Assembly: GCA_003021785.1 (NCBI GenBank)
Contig: PXQU01000001.1
Coordinates: forward strand, 162,925-226,924
Length of the DNA: 64,000 bases
Origin: Halobacteriales archaeon QH_7_65_31
GTDB lineage: Archaea > Halobacteriota > Halobacteria > Halobacteriales > Haloarculaceae
Reading direction: 5' to 3'
The notes below the pieces were generated by a model. That model saw only the letters and a list, made by a program, of their open reading frames with translations, was not told where the DNA came from and did no database searches. The position numbers were made by a program, and so were the translations under genes. Below, piece after piece: positions 18,101 through 26,092 of this stretch (position 1 is the stretch's first letter; each line of letters opens with the position of its first letter).

Positions 18101-20401
18101 CCGCTCGGCGAGGTCGTGTTGTGACAGGCCGAGTTCGCCCCGGACGGCTTGGATATCCGACCAGTTGCCGTCCTCCACGCGGGCCTTCGTCTCCCGAAGC
18201 CAGTCGAGCCGGTCCTCGAACGCAGTGACGACATGCCGGAGACTCTCTCGACTCGGGTTCCGGTCTCCGCGCTCGTAGTGCTGGTACGTCGACCGCGGGA
18301 GCCCACACTCGGACTGGGACAGTGCAAGTGTCTCGCGCACCTTCTTGAGCGCCGCGCCGACGTCTGGCACTACGTCGCGGTTCGGGTTGCTCTCGACATC
18401 TGCGACCGCCGCGGCGGCCGTCGTCTTTCTGCCCGTGACGAAGCCGACACGGGAGACGTATCGCTCGAAGTCGTCGCCGCCGATCCGAAGTCGGTAGCTC
18501 CCGTTTTCTCGCGGCGTGATACTCGCCGAGACGCCGACGGACAACAGCAGCGATTCGACGCCCTCGAGCAACTCGCGGCTCATCGACGCGACGGACAGTT
18601 CACGCTGGTCTGCCGAGACGTGGGTCTCGGCGTCGACGTACGCACGGAGGAACGCACGCTGGATATCGGCCGACGCACCGAGGATATCGTCCGGCACGCG
18701 CTGGTCGGCAGACCGCTCCAGTATCGCCGGCTCGACTCCCTCGAGAAAGCTCGCGAGCTCGCTGGATGACGACCGTACGATCGACGCGGAGTGCTCTTCT
18801 CGGCCGTCCTCAGTGGTGTAGTTGAGACCGAGCCGGTCGAAGGTGTCGGCCACGTCCGTAAGGATCTCCGCGTCCGCGTTCGTCACCCGGACATCCGCGC
18901 TGTGGTCGTCCGTTACTCTCACGTGGCCTTCGGCGACGACGTAGCCGACGAACCGTGCGAGCCACGGCGTCCACGTGTTCGGGAGGTCGAGCCTGATGGC
19001 GTTGTTCGCCCGCGAAGCCCGATAGTCGACAGCTAACGTATCATCGGCGCGCGTCGACAGCGATCGCGGAGTGGCGATGAACGCGCCTTCCCGCAGGTCG
19101 GCCGCCTCGACCGCCTCGATGCGGCCGTCGGACCCGACGAAGAGGGGGTGTGACGGAGTCACCTCGACTTCCTTGCCGCTGGCCATGCGGACGCGATACA
19201 TCCGGTCGGGGGCCTCGCGCTTCCAGACTCGCGTCGCGCGGCGTTCGGTGATACGGCCGTCGGTATCCATCGACGGGAGTGGAATATCGGTCTCGTCGTA
19301 CACCCCGTCGTCGATGGGTGTCGGGTCGTCGAGACGCTCTTCGACCAGTGACCGAATTTCGCGCTCACGCCCGTCTGCGAGCGTTACCTTGCTGTCCCCC
19401 TTTAGACACTTTCCGGTTCCCGGGTCCCCGATCAGGAGAATGTGCAGATCGCCGCGGATTCGTGAGCCGTCCGGCAAGTTCTTTCGGACGCCGGAGAACA
19501 GCTGGAGGATGATCGCCTGCTTCTGCTTCTCGTAGCCGTAGATGGAGGGGGCCATCGAGGCGACCATCTGCTCGTAGATGTCGGGCTCGTTCGACAGCTC
19601 GATGATCTGTTTTTTGTCCTCCTCCGTGATATCCATCTCCTCGAACTGCTCGTCCTCGATGGCGACGGACATCCCGTCCATGTAGAAGTCGAAGATGGCG
19701 GATTTCTCCTGCTGGTTCCCCTGCTGTTCGAGCCGAAGGATACCGGAGACGGTGACGTGGTCGCCGGCGGTGACGTGCCCGGTGATGTCGTCTTCGATGT
19801 TCACGTCGATGGCCTGTGGCGTCTCGCCGCCGCGCAACCCCTCGGGCGACTCCTGAACCCGTATCTTCTGGGAGTCGACGAACTCCGACTGATCGAAGTT
19901 GATCTGGAACGGTCCCTGTCGCTCACAGCCCTGACACTCGTGTGGCTCCTGAAAGTCGCCGTCCGACTGCGGAATGCGGGTCATCGTCCCGCAGCGCTGA
20001 CACTCGAAGGCGGCCTGCTGCATCTTCGGGCGCACGTCGGTCGCCTTCCGGACGATCCCCTGAACGGAGACGAGATTGCCGACGTGATCCGCTCGGATGG
20101 CACGGATGCCGGTCTTCTCGGAGAGACTCCTGACGCGGACGTGCGCGGAGCCGAGCTTCACGTCGATCGGGAGATCGTACAGACGGAGCGCCTCCTCGGC
20201 GTACTCGCGCATCTGCTGTGGCTGTGCGATGAAGTCGTCTGCGATGTCCGGATCGAACCGGTAGAGATCGTTCCAGTCGACGTAGAGGGATTTCTGTTCG
20301 TTGGGGTACTTCTGTGCCAGCTCACCGATCTCGTTCCGGTAGTAGCTGCGATAGAACTCCTCGAACCGGTCGATGATCTCGGCGTTCTCTGCGCGGGCCA
20401 T
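15149..20401 (-). CDS. mcm: Replicative DNA helicase MCM containing two inteins
   Basis: The precursor is 1750 residues. Removing inteins at 332-860 and 888-1410 leaves a 698-residue MCM, the normal haloarchaeal length. MCM forms the hexameric ATP-driven helicase at the replication fork. The N-terminal domain has zinc ligands C134, C137, C156 and C159. Walker A (GDPGTGK, 325-331) is split from its Ser (861) by intein 1. Walker B is IDELD around 1442-1446, the arginine finger is in SRFDLIF (R1512), and a winged-helix domain ends the protein. Only 27 extein residues lie between the inteins, so activity requires both to splice. The downstream small gene overlaps the stop by one base. Confidence 0.97.
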   Translation of the reverse strand: MARAENAEIIDRFEEFYRSYYRNEIGELAQKYPNEQKSLYVDWNDLYRFDPDIADDFIAQPQQMREYAEEALRLYDLPIDVKLGSAHVRVRSLSEKTGIRAIRADHVGNLVSVQGIVRKATDVRPKMQQAAFECQRCGTMTRIPQSDGDFQEPHECQGCERQGPFQINFDQSEFVDSQKIRVQESPEGLRGGETPQAIDVNIEDDITGHVTAGDHVTVSGILRLEQQGNQQEKSAIFDFYMDGMSVAIEDEQFEEMDITEEDKKQIIELSNEPDIYEQMVASMAPSIYGYEKQKQAIILQLFSGVRKNLPDGSRIRGDLHILLIGDPGTGKCLKGDSKVTLADGREREIRSLVEERLDDPTPIDDGVYDETDIPLPSMDTDGRITERRATRVWKREAPDRMYRVRMASGKEVEVTPSHPLFVGSDGRIEAVEAADLREGAFIATPRSLSTRADDTLAVDYRASRANNAIRLDLPNTWTPWLARFVGYVVAEGHVRVTDDHSADVRVTNADAEILTDVADTFDRLGLNYTTEDGREEHSASIVRSSSSELASFLEGVEPAILERSADQRVPDDILGASADIQRAFLRAYVDAETHVSADQRELSVASMSRELLEGVESLLLSVGVSASITPRENGSYRLRIGGDDFERYVSRVGFVTGRKTTAAAAVADVESNPNRDVVPDVGAALKKVRETLALSQSECGLPRSTYQHYERGDRNPSRESLRHVVTAFEDRLDWLRETKARVEDGNWSDIQAVRGELGLSQHDLAERMGVTQGSVSYYERNEAVPDGGGTTAAKNAVLDRIDEGLAAADRTASLRRLAESDVRWDRIESIDAVAPDYEWVYDLEVEGTHSYISDNVVSHNSQILQYVKKLSPRSVYTSGKGSSSAGLCVTGDTTIQTSDGFVPIRDLVTDELPEPVETETRVPKSIELQTFDRDAGEMAPVDSSHVWRMPEKPCRRLETSHGKTLEASVNTPVLVCGERGIEWRAIGDVESGDYIASPKYDGIERQEPSVREYLELTTEKVRLAEQSIEFLRTSLTETFGTLRDAAEELGLSEDFIYLHLKNRHVPLDKLDRMLDAVDATRDAVEFERLMVRHGSSITVPETFDDELLYLLGLVVGDGDIRVNRRDGNRGMVRLSNGNETLLERAADIFESKFDIRPEIERQEERVPCIRVSNVTIARLFANAGMETPKEELSLASELTVAADADAFLRGLMDADGSVSVRENGGSSVLLSTISEPLAEQVQSMLETYDIRASRRTRDRRGTYELADGREIETKHTQEFVEIYGADIDRYASTIGFESERKRAALETATTTDRRQAEMLPVSSALTAVDGAAGAYHSNVRRGDNPSRERAAAMLSDIDLGGVEPTVRETVDADLRWDEVTVAEDTGSKELFDLTVPDTNNFVGNGLITHNTAAAVRDDFGEGQQWTLEAGALVLADQGVAAIDELDKMDANDQSAMHQALEQQEISISKAGINATLKSRCSLLGAANPVHGRFDEYEAMAEQIDLDPPLISRFDLIFTVTDKPNEEEDRALADHIIETNYAGELFTHHENMATPNVSGDQVDSVGEDVEPTIDTELLRKYVAHAKRSCFPTMTEEAKQAIREFYVDLRLDGEGNDNPIPITARKLEALVRLAEASARVRLSDTVEEQDADRVIDIVRSSLEDVGVDPETGEFDADIIESGTSKSQRDRIKNIKGIINELEDEYEDGAPVEEVYERADAVGMERSKAEHEIEKLRNRGELYEPATDHLRTV
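16172..17740 (-). other. MCM intein 2 (523 residues, with LAGLIDADG endonuclease)
   Basis: This intein lies between SSSAGL and TAAAVR of MCM. It starts with Cys (CVTGDTTIQ, block A) and ends LITHN followed by Thr, the canonical splice residues. Two dodecapeptide motifs, LLGLVVGDGDI (precursor 1110-1120) and FLRGLMDADGSV (1207-1218), keep their acidic residues. The homing endonuclease may therefore be active. The splice chemistry is inferred from the conserved ends. Confidence 0.93.
17822..19408 (-). other. MCM intein 1 (529 residues, DOD endonuclease plus HTH segments)
   Basis: It interrupts Walker A between GDPGTGK and Ser. It starts CLKGDSKVTL and ends VVSHN. Dodecapeptide-like motifs are FVGYVVAEGHV (484-494) and FLRAYVDAETHV (584-595). 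The second lacks the usual glycine, so nuclease activity is doubtful. Residues about 683-721 and 749-782 look like two Xre-type helix-turn-helix segments (LALSQSECGLPRSTYQHYE and LGLSQHDLAERMGVTQGSV), probably DNA-recognition modules. Confidence 0.9.
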
Positions 20402-20512
20402 CAGTTGTCGGACCTTGTGCGGCTTCGGGTATGAACGTTCCTCCCGGCCGGCTCCGTCACGGGAGACCGACCAAGCCGACTGCTCGACGTGTTCGTTTTT
20501 CGGAGAAACGCA

Positions 20513-20585
20513 TGGGATCGCCCGGATTTGAACCAGGGTCTACAGCACCCAAGGCTGTGAGTATACCAAGCTAACCCACGATCCC
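20513..20585 (-). tRNA. tRNA-Pro (anticodon UGG)
   Basis: A 73-nt tRNA read on the minus strand: acceptor GGGATCG paired with CGATCCC, discriminator A, and T arm CCTGG-TTCAAAT-CCGGG. The anticodon stem is ACAGC/GCTGT with loop CTTGGGT, placing UGG at 34-36. The CCA end is not encoded and no intron is present. Confidence 0.95.
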
Positions 20586-20775
20586 TGTACCGATAGTTCC
20601 GCGACTACCGACGAAAGCGTTTCGTTTCGGGCGGACCCCGTCTCGTGGGCGAAACTCTCCGCCTGCGGCGGAAGCGAGTCGCCGGTATCGATCGTCTCTC
20701 AGCAGGATACCGCGCTGATCGGTGCGTCCGTTCATGTGGAACGGCAAACTGAGATCACGGAGAGTGTCGTGCCGA

Positions 20776-22818
20776 CTACTCCTCGTCGTCGAGTTCGAGC
20801 GCGGCAACGATGTCGTACGGATGCCGACCCTTCCGGATCCCGTCGAGCATCACGAACGCCTCGTCCGGCGCAAGGAAATGCCGACACACCGCGTAACCGA
20901 GCGGAGTCGATTCCAGCCCCTCGATGAAGCCGTATTCGAGCAGCTTCCCGAGCGCGAACTTCGTCGGCAGTTCGCCAACCATCCGGTCGTTGAGCCGCTT
21001 GGTCTCTGCCCCCGCGACGACGAGATTCGCCAGCGTCTCCTCTATCGCGGAGGACTCGTCGTAGGTCGTCACGACCGACTCCATCTCGCCTTTCAGCAGC
21101 TTGAACGCCACCTCGTCTTCCGTCATCTCCTGTGAGCCGTGATAGGAGCCGTCCGGCTCCACGAGCAGATAGACGGTCCCCTCGTCGTGGTAGTCCGGTC
21201 GCCCGGCCCGCCCGAGCATCTGCTCGAACTCCTGCACGCTGAGCCACTCGATCCCCATCGCCAGCGAGTCGAAGATGACCTGTGAGGCCGGAAAGTCGAC
21301 GCCGGCGGCGAGTGCGGCCGTCGTCACGACCGCCGCGAGCTCCTGTTCGCCGAACTGTCGTTCGACCGTCTTCCGACGGCCGTAGTCGAGTCCGGCGTGA
21401 TACGGTGCGGCGTCGTACTCCAGCTTTCGCGCGATCTCGTGACATCGCCGCCGGGAGTTCGTGAAGATGATCGTCTGCCCGCGATACCCCTTCGAAGATT
21501 TCCGGTCGAACGCCCGCCTGACGAGCTTGTTCTCGATGCGGGGCTTCTCCTGGCCGTCGGCGAAGGTGACGTGTCGCTCGATGGGGATGGGCCGCTCCTC
21601 GAACTCGACGAGATTCGCCCGTAGTTGTCCGGCAAGCTGTTCGGGGTTGCCGACCGTCGCCGAGAGATACACCCACTGTGTCCCCTGATTGCGCGACTCG
21701 GTGTAGTGTTTCAGCCGGGAGATGAGACCGTCGAGCCGGTGACCGCGGCCCTGCTCGCCGAGCGTATGCACCTCGTCGATGACGACGGTTCCGATCTCGC
21801 CGAGGTCCTTCCCCGTCCGGAGCGCGTGGTCGATACCCTCGTACGTGCCGACGATGACGTCGGCGTTCGGGTCGAAGCGGTTACCCTCGTCGGCGATGCG
21901 CGAGGAGCCGACGCGGATCGAGACGTTCGCGATATCGCCGTAGGCGTCCCGGAAGTCCTCGTGTTTCTGGTTCGCGAGCGCGACCAGCGGGACGAGAAAC
22001 AACATCTTCCCCTGCCCGTTGAGCACGCGGTCGAGGCCGGCCATCTCACCGATGAGCGTCTTCCCCGTCGCCGTCGCGCTGACGATCAGCTGGTCGCTGC
22101 CGTCGGTCGCGCCGTGCTCGACAGCGAGACTCTGCACCGGGAGGAGGGTATCGAACCGGGCTTCGAGCTTCGACTGGATTCCGGGATGGAGCGACAGCGA
22201 CTCCGTCGAGACCAGCTCCACCTCGTCGGTCGTCGCGGAGACCGTATCGAATCTGGTCACGTCGGGATCGAGGGTTCCCGAGAGGAGGTCCGTGATCTGT
22301 TCGAGGTCCTGTACGTCGAGCAGCAGGGATTCGAGCCGGTCGCGCGCGCCGGAGCGGAGCCCACGGAAGTTCGCCTCCCGGTCGAGCTCCCGCATCGCGC
22401 AGTCGAGACAGATATGTTCGTCGTCAGCGCGGATCGCGCTGTCCTCCGTCAGCGGCGAGTAGCGACCGTCGGTCGCACAGTGGCGACAGGTCCGGACGGC
22501 CTTCACCTTCCCGTCGAGCTGGTAGCCGGCGAACAGCTCGCGCAGGCGGTCGCGCTCCTCGCGGCTCGTCTGCTGGGAGATGCGAATGCGTGCCGCCCGG
22601 CGAGCGAGCTCGACGAACTGATCCGGCGAGCGCGGGTCCTCGTCGCTCCCGGATTTCACCCGGAGCCGGGCGGGCCGCGGGCCGGCGCTCGTCTCCTTCA
22701 GTTCGAGCCGTCCGTGGAGCGTCCGCTCCCCGTCGTCGCTGGCGACGGCGACGGTGAAATCCCCGTCGCGCCGCTCGTGACAGAAGAGCGTCCCGACGCC
22801 GGCGGCCTGCTGAGACAC
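20776..22818 (-). CDS. Ski2-like DEAD/DEAH-box helicase with zinc-binding N-domain
   Basis: A 680-residue superfamily 2 helicase. An N-terminal region with C111, C114, C137 and C140 (CRHC...CLDC) forms a zinc-binding insert. The helicase core then has LLPVQ (225-229), Walker A SATATGKT (247-254), DEVH, the SAT motif (YLSATVGN), motif V (AALAAGVDFPAS) and motif VI (QMLGRAGRPD). The C-terminal part is a short winged-helix/helical segment. It is related to Hel308/Ski2 proteins but shorter and with the extra zinc module. RNA or DNA substrate cannot be told from sequence. The cupin gene lies 57 bp upstream on the same strand. Confidence 0.88.
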   Translation of the reverse strand: MSQQAAGVGTLFCHERRDGDFTVAVASDDGERTLHGRLELKETSAGPRPARLRVKSGSDEDPRSPDQFVELARRAARIRISQQTSREERDRLRELFAGYQLDGKVKAVRTCRHCATDGRYSPLTEDSAIRADDEHICLDCAMRELDREANFRGLRSGARDRLESLLLDVQDLEQITDLLSGTLDPDVTRFDTVSATTDEVELVSTESLSLHPGIQSKLEARFDTLLPVQSLAVEHGATDGSDQLIVSATATGKTLIGEMAGLDRVLNGQGKMLFLVPLVALANQKHEDFRDAYGDIANVSIRVGSSRIADEGNRFDPNADVIVGTYEGIDHALRTGKDLGEIGTVVIDEVHTLGEQGRGHRLDGLISRLKHYTESRNQGTQWVYLSATVGNPEQLAGQLRANLVEFEERPIPIERHVTFADGQEKPRIENKLVRRAFDRKSSKGYRGQTIIFTNSRRRCHEIARKLEYDAAPYHAGLDYGRRKTVERQFGEQELAAVVTTAALAAGVDFPASQVIFDSLAMGIEWLSVQEFEQMLGRAGRPDYHDEGTVYLLVEPDGSYHGSQEMTEDEVAFKLLKGEMESVVTTYDESSAIEETLANLVVAGAETKRLNDRMVGELPTKFALGKLLEYGFIEGLESTPLGYAVCRHFLAPDEAFVMLDGIRKGRHPYDIVAALELDDEE

Positions 22819-22875
22819 ACCGAACGTCGGTCGTCGGACGGCAAAACCTCTCCGGCTCGCCGGGCCGGTTCGAGT

Positions 22876-23274
22876 TCACACCAGTTCGATGCTGTCGTCG
22901 CCGTTCGGCACGGCGCAGATGAACGTACCCGGCTCGTCGCCTTCGTTGCGATACCAGTGGACCGCACCCGCCGGGATGTGGATCGAATCACCGGCAGAGA
23001 CGGTGTACTCCGTCTCGCTGGCAGCGTCGCCGTCTATCGGCGTCTCCGACGGCTCGCTGATCCCGACGACGTACTCGCCGCTGAGTACGTACTGCTCGTG
23101 TTCGATCTCGTTCGTGTGCTCCGGGACGGTCGCTCCCGGGTCGAGCTCGAACCGCCGGAGCGAGAGGGTCGGGGTGGTCTCGGGGCCGAGTAGGACGCCT
23201 TTCGACATCCCATCGGCGGCATCGACCGGTTCGGACTCGATACCGTCACCGCGCACGACACGTGCGTCTGTCAT
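22876..23274 (-). CDS. Cupin domain protein
   Basis: A 132-residue single-domain cupin. The first cupin motif is PEHTNEIEHEQYVLSGEYVV, with the metal-ligand pattern H...E/H...E, and the second is AGDSIHIPAGAVHWYRNEG. The C-terminus is FICAVPNGDDSIELV. These small cupins bind a metal and act as isomerases, dioxygenases or sensors; the substrate here is unknown. The start MTDARVVRGDG at 23274 is the first in-frame ATG giving a standard length. It is divergent from the site-2 protease gene with 84 bp between them. Confidence 0.8.
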   Translation of the reverse strand: MTDARVVRGDGIESEPVDAADGMSKGVLLGPETTPTLSLRRFELDPGATVPEHTNEIEHEQYVLSGEYVVGISEPSETPIDGDAASETEYTVSAGDSIHIPAGAVHWYRNEGDEPGTFICAVPNGDDSIELV

Positions 23275-23358
23275 ACCGACGAGTCGGGGGTGAGCGGGGA
23301 AACGGTGTCGGGAGCCCGTCGCGACCGTAGTTAAGTAACAGCGGTCACAACAAACCGT

Positions 23359-24555
23359 ATGCGCAGCTTCCGAATCGGGCGACTGTTCGGGATTCCCATC
23401 GAGCTTGATCTGACGTTTCTGCTCGTGCTCCCGCTGTTCGCGTATCTCATCGGGACGACCCTCGCCGAGTACGCATCGCTCGTCAACGAGGTGCTCCGGC
23501 CGACGAACCTCGTCGAGGTGTCGGCGCTCGCCGGCGAGCCGACCGTCGCGCTCGTCGTCGGGCTGGTGGCTGCCGTCGGGCTGTTCGTTGGCGTCACGCT
23601 CCACGAGCTCGGCCACTCGCTCGTCGCGATGCGCTACGGCTTCCCCATCTCCTCGATCAAGCTCTGGCTCTTCGGCGGGGTCGCTCAGCTGAGCGAGATG
23701 CCGGACGACTGGAAACAGGAGCTGAACATCGCCGTCGCCGGTCCCGTCGTCAGCATCCTGCTCGGTGTCGTCTCCTACGCCGCGTTCACCGCCGTCCAGC
23801 CGGGCGGGACTGCTGTCGCCGCCCTCCGCTTCCTGCTCGCGTATCTCGCCGTGGTCAACGTCGCACTCGCGATATTCAATATGCTCCCGGGCTTCCCGAT
23901 GGACGGTGGCCGCGTCCTGCGCGCACTGTTGGCTCGCAAGCGCTCGTACGCCCGCGCGACCCAGATCGCCGCCGAAGTCGGGAAGCTGTTCGCCATCGGG
24001 CTCGGCCTGTTCAGCCTGTTCGGTGGCGGCGGGCTCTTCCTGATCGCGATCGCCTTCTTCATCTACATCGGAGCGTCCTCGGAGGCCCAACGGACCGTGA
24101 TGGCCGCCGCCTTCGACGGGGTTATGGTCCGCGATATCATGACGCCCGCGGCCGATCTCGAAACCGTCTCGCCGGATGCCTCCGTCGCCGACCTGCTCGG
24201 GCAGATGTTCACCGAGCGACACACCGGCTACCCCGTCGTCGAGGACGGTCGCCCCGTCGGCGTCGTCACGCTCGGCGACGCCCAGTCCGTCAAGGAGGTC
24301 GAACGCGACGCCTACCGAATCGAGGAGGTGATGAGCCGCGAGATCGAGTTCGCTGCGCCCGACACGAGCGCCATGGACGCGCTCGAACAGATGCAAGAGA
24401 CCGACGTCGGTCGCCTGCTCGTCATGGACGACGGAGAGCTGGTCGGGCTGCTCTCCCGCACCGACCTGATGACCGCCCTCGAGATCATCAAGCAGGGCGG
24501 CGCTGTCTCGCGGTCGGGCGAGAGTCTGGGGACCGCGTTCGGGCAGACGGACTGA
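23359..24555 (+). CDS. Site-2 protease family zinc metalloprotease with CBS domains
   Basis: A 398-residue intramembrane protease. Several hydrophobic helices surround HELGH (82-86), the catalytic zinc site, and a second conserved motif LPGFPMDGG (176-184) supplies the Asp ligand. Residues about 245-375 form two CBS motifs (MTPAADLETVSPDASVADLL; SREIEFAAPDTSAMDAL), which usually bind adenosine nucleotides and gate activity. This is the M50B/SpoIVFB-like group common in archaea. The substrate is unknown; membrane-bound regulators are typical targets. The gene stands alone. Confidence 0.92.
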   Translation: MRSFRIGRLFGIPIELDLTFLLVLPLFAYLIGTTLAEYASLVNEVLRPTNLVEVSALAGEPTVALVVGLVAAVGLFVGVTLHELGHSLVAMRYGFPISSIKLWLFGGVAQLSEMPDDWKQELNIAVAGPVVSILLGVVSYAAFTAVQPGGTAVAALRFLLAYLAVVNVALAIFNMLPGFPMDGGRVLRALLARKRSYARATQIAAEVGKLFAIGLGLFSLFGGGGLFLIAIAFFIYIGASSEAQRTVMAAAFDGVMVRDIMTPAADLETVSPDASVADLLGQMFTERHTGYPVVEDGRPVGVVTLGDAQSVKEVERDAYRIEEVMSREIEFAAPDTSAMDALEQMQETDVGRLLVMDDGELVGLLSRTDLMTALEIIKQGGAVSRSGESLGTAFGQTD

Positions 24556-24565
24556 GTCTGCACGA

Positions 24566-24573
24566 TTTATATA
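24566..24573 (+). promoter_or_regulatory. TATA-like element upstream of lipoprotein gene
   Basis: TTTATATA at 24566-24573 lies in a short A+T-rich intergenic stretch about 36-43 bp before the ATG at 24609, implying a transcript with a short leader. Confidence 0.4.
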
Positions 24574-24608
24574 CAAGTAGTATAAGCTATAGTAACGTAT
24601 CACCGAAT

Positions 24609-25007
24609 ATGGATGTAACGCGGCAACACGCGTCTGTCCTGCTCTCGCTCGTCCTGCTCGCCGGTTGTGCGGGTACGCCGCTGGGCCAGTCTGGTGGTGA
24701 CGCATCGACGTTCGACGGCTCGACGGAGAACGTCACCGAGACGGCGATGAACGCCGAGGAGGCGTATTTGACTAGCGTTCTGGAGAACGCGCCGTGTCTG
24801 GAGAGCTGGGGCACGTTCGCGACAGTCACGAGCCCCGAGGCGACCGTCGAGAACCGAACAGCCGGGAAGGCGTACGTCAGCATCCGGCATCCGTACTGGT
24901 ACGGAACAGAATCGGAGAGCTTCGACGGGGCGTCTCGCGCGATGTACGTCGTCAACGCCGACGGCGCGTGGCGGATTCACGGCGACTCCGTTGCCCCGTG
25001 TGAGTGA
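24609..25007 (+). CDS. Small haloarchaeal lipoprotein
   Basis: A 132-residue exported protein. The N-terminus is a Sec-type signal (HASVLLSLVLLAGC) with lipobox LAGC, so Cys at about residue 20 is probably lipid-modified and anchors it to the outer face of the membrane. The mature part has an acidic Thr/Asn linker and then an NTF2-like or SnoaL-like pattern (NAEEAYLTSVLENAP..., YVSIRHPYWYGTES, AWRIHGDSVAPCE). Two Cys residues in the mature domain could pair. Function unknown. Confidence 0.7.
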   Translation: MDVTRQHASVLLSLVLLAGCAGTPLGQSGGDASTFDGSTENVTETAMNAEEAYLTSVLENAPCLESWGTFATVTSPEATVENRTAGKAYVSIRHPYWYGTESESFDGASRAMYVVNADGAWRIHGDSVAPCE

Positions 25008-25046
25008 ACGGATGCCTCGTGGATTAACGCTGATTGTAGTTTGGGC

Positions 25047-25850
25047 TCATACCATCGCCCGGAGGTCCCGCGCCGCAACGTCACCGTGTTCGACACGACG
25101 GTGACAGTCCACACACAGCGAACAGACGTTGTCGAGGGTGTGTGCGTCCGAAACGATGAGCCGCGGCTCGTCGAGGAACGCACGAACCGGAATGATATGG
25201 TGAACATCAGGGTTCCGTCCGAGTTCGTCGGCGTCCGTGCCACACAGCACGCACGCGTATCCGTCGCGTTCGAGCGCCAGCGCACGTACCTCCCGCCAGC
25301 CCGGTCCGTACGGTCCCGTCGGTCCACCTCGCCAGTTCGGATGCCCCTCGCCGGTGAACGCCGACGAGAGCCAGTCGGCGTGACACGACTCCCCGCAGAG
25401 ATTCACCGTCTCGTTCACTTGTGCCGGATACCGCTCGAACGGCTCGCCACACTCGTCACAGACGATGGTCGTCGTGCCGCCGGTCCAGTTGGGGTGTGAC
25501 TCTCCGGTCAGCTCCGGCGGCTCCTGCCACTCGTTTTCGGCAACGCAATCCGCACAGAAACAGCCCTTCTTCTCGGACGGATAGAACTCGAAGCTCGTTC
25601 CGCACTCGTCACAGGTCGTCTCCGCTTTGGCGTCAGAGTAGTTCGGGTTGTTCTCGCCCGAGAGATCACGAGAGGGTGCTGCATACTGGCATTCTTGTGA
25701 GCAGTATTTCCGTTGGTGCTCACAGAAGAACCGCTCGCCACATCGGTCACACTCGCGATTCGGAAGCGAGCAGTCGTGTGTATCGAGATGATGTAGTCGG
25801 AGTTTCTGCCACGAGTCACGACTCTCGTCACAGGTGGGGCAGTCTGCCAT
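25047..25850 (-). CDS. HNH endonuclease family protein with multiple zinc motifs
   Basis: A 267-residue Cys-rich protein. It has an N-terminal C2H2-like finger (CPTCDES...LHHLDTH), then CxxC pairs (CDRCGERF, CDECGTSFEF, CADC, CDECGEPFERY) separated by repeated GE.HPNW segments. The C-terminal HNH nuclease core is CVLCGTDADE, VHHIIPVR, NVCSLCVDCHRRVEH. The repeated zinc-finger plus HPNW arrangement resembles the modular DNA-binding part of homing-type HNH nucleases. It is preceded by A+T-rich DNA and lies 121 bp from tRNA-His. It may be a mobile or selfish gene or a defence nuclease; its function is not proven. Confidence 0.8.
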   Translation of the reverse strand: MADCPTCDESRDSWQKLRLHHLDTHDCSLPNRECDRCGERFFCEHQRKYCSQECQYAAPSRDLSGENNPNYSDAKAETTCDECGTSFEFYPSEKKGCFCADCVAENEWQEPPELTGESHPNWTGGTTTIVCDECGEPFERYPAQVNETVNLCGESCHADWLSSAFTGEGHPNWRGGPTGPYGPGWREVRALALERDGYACVLCGTDADELGRNPDVHHIIPVRAFLDEPRLIVSDAHTLDNVCSLCVDCHRRVEHGDVAARDLRAMV

Positions 25851-25971
25851 AATTTACACACCTTCTGGGAGAATATAATAGTGGCCAAAACATAATTATT
25901 CTGATAGTGGATTCTATGAAATGGACATAAGAGACTTCTAAATCGTGAAAAACGGCAAGTAGAAGGTGTCA

Positions 25972-26043
25972 GTCCAGGCGCGGGAATTGAACCCACGTCA
26001 TCACCACCACAAGGTGATAGGATACCACTACCCCAGCCCGGAC
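25972..26043 (-). tRNA. tRNA-His (anticodon GUG)
   Basis: A 72-nt tRNA on the minus strand that includes the encoded extra G at -1 paired with discriminator C73, the hallmark of tRNA-His. The anticodon stem TCACC/GGTGA encloses loop TTGTGGT, giving GUG. The T arm has TTCAATT. No intron and no encoded CCA. Confidence 0.95.
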
Positions 26044-26092
26044 ACGCAACTGTAGATTCGTGGCGCTGTTTGAATACCTTACGAAACGGCCC

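Noticed and set aside
22876..24705. A 609-residue minus-strand frame over the cupin and site-2 protease region
   Set aside because: Only the last 132 residues are cupin-like; the rest is antisense to the protease gene.
25851..25971. Possible attachment site at tRNA-His
   Set aside because: No repeat of the tRNA 3' end was found by eye within the preceding 1.4 kb.
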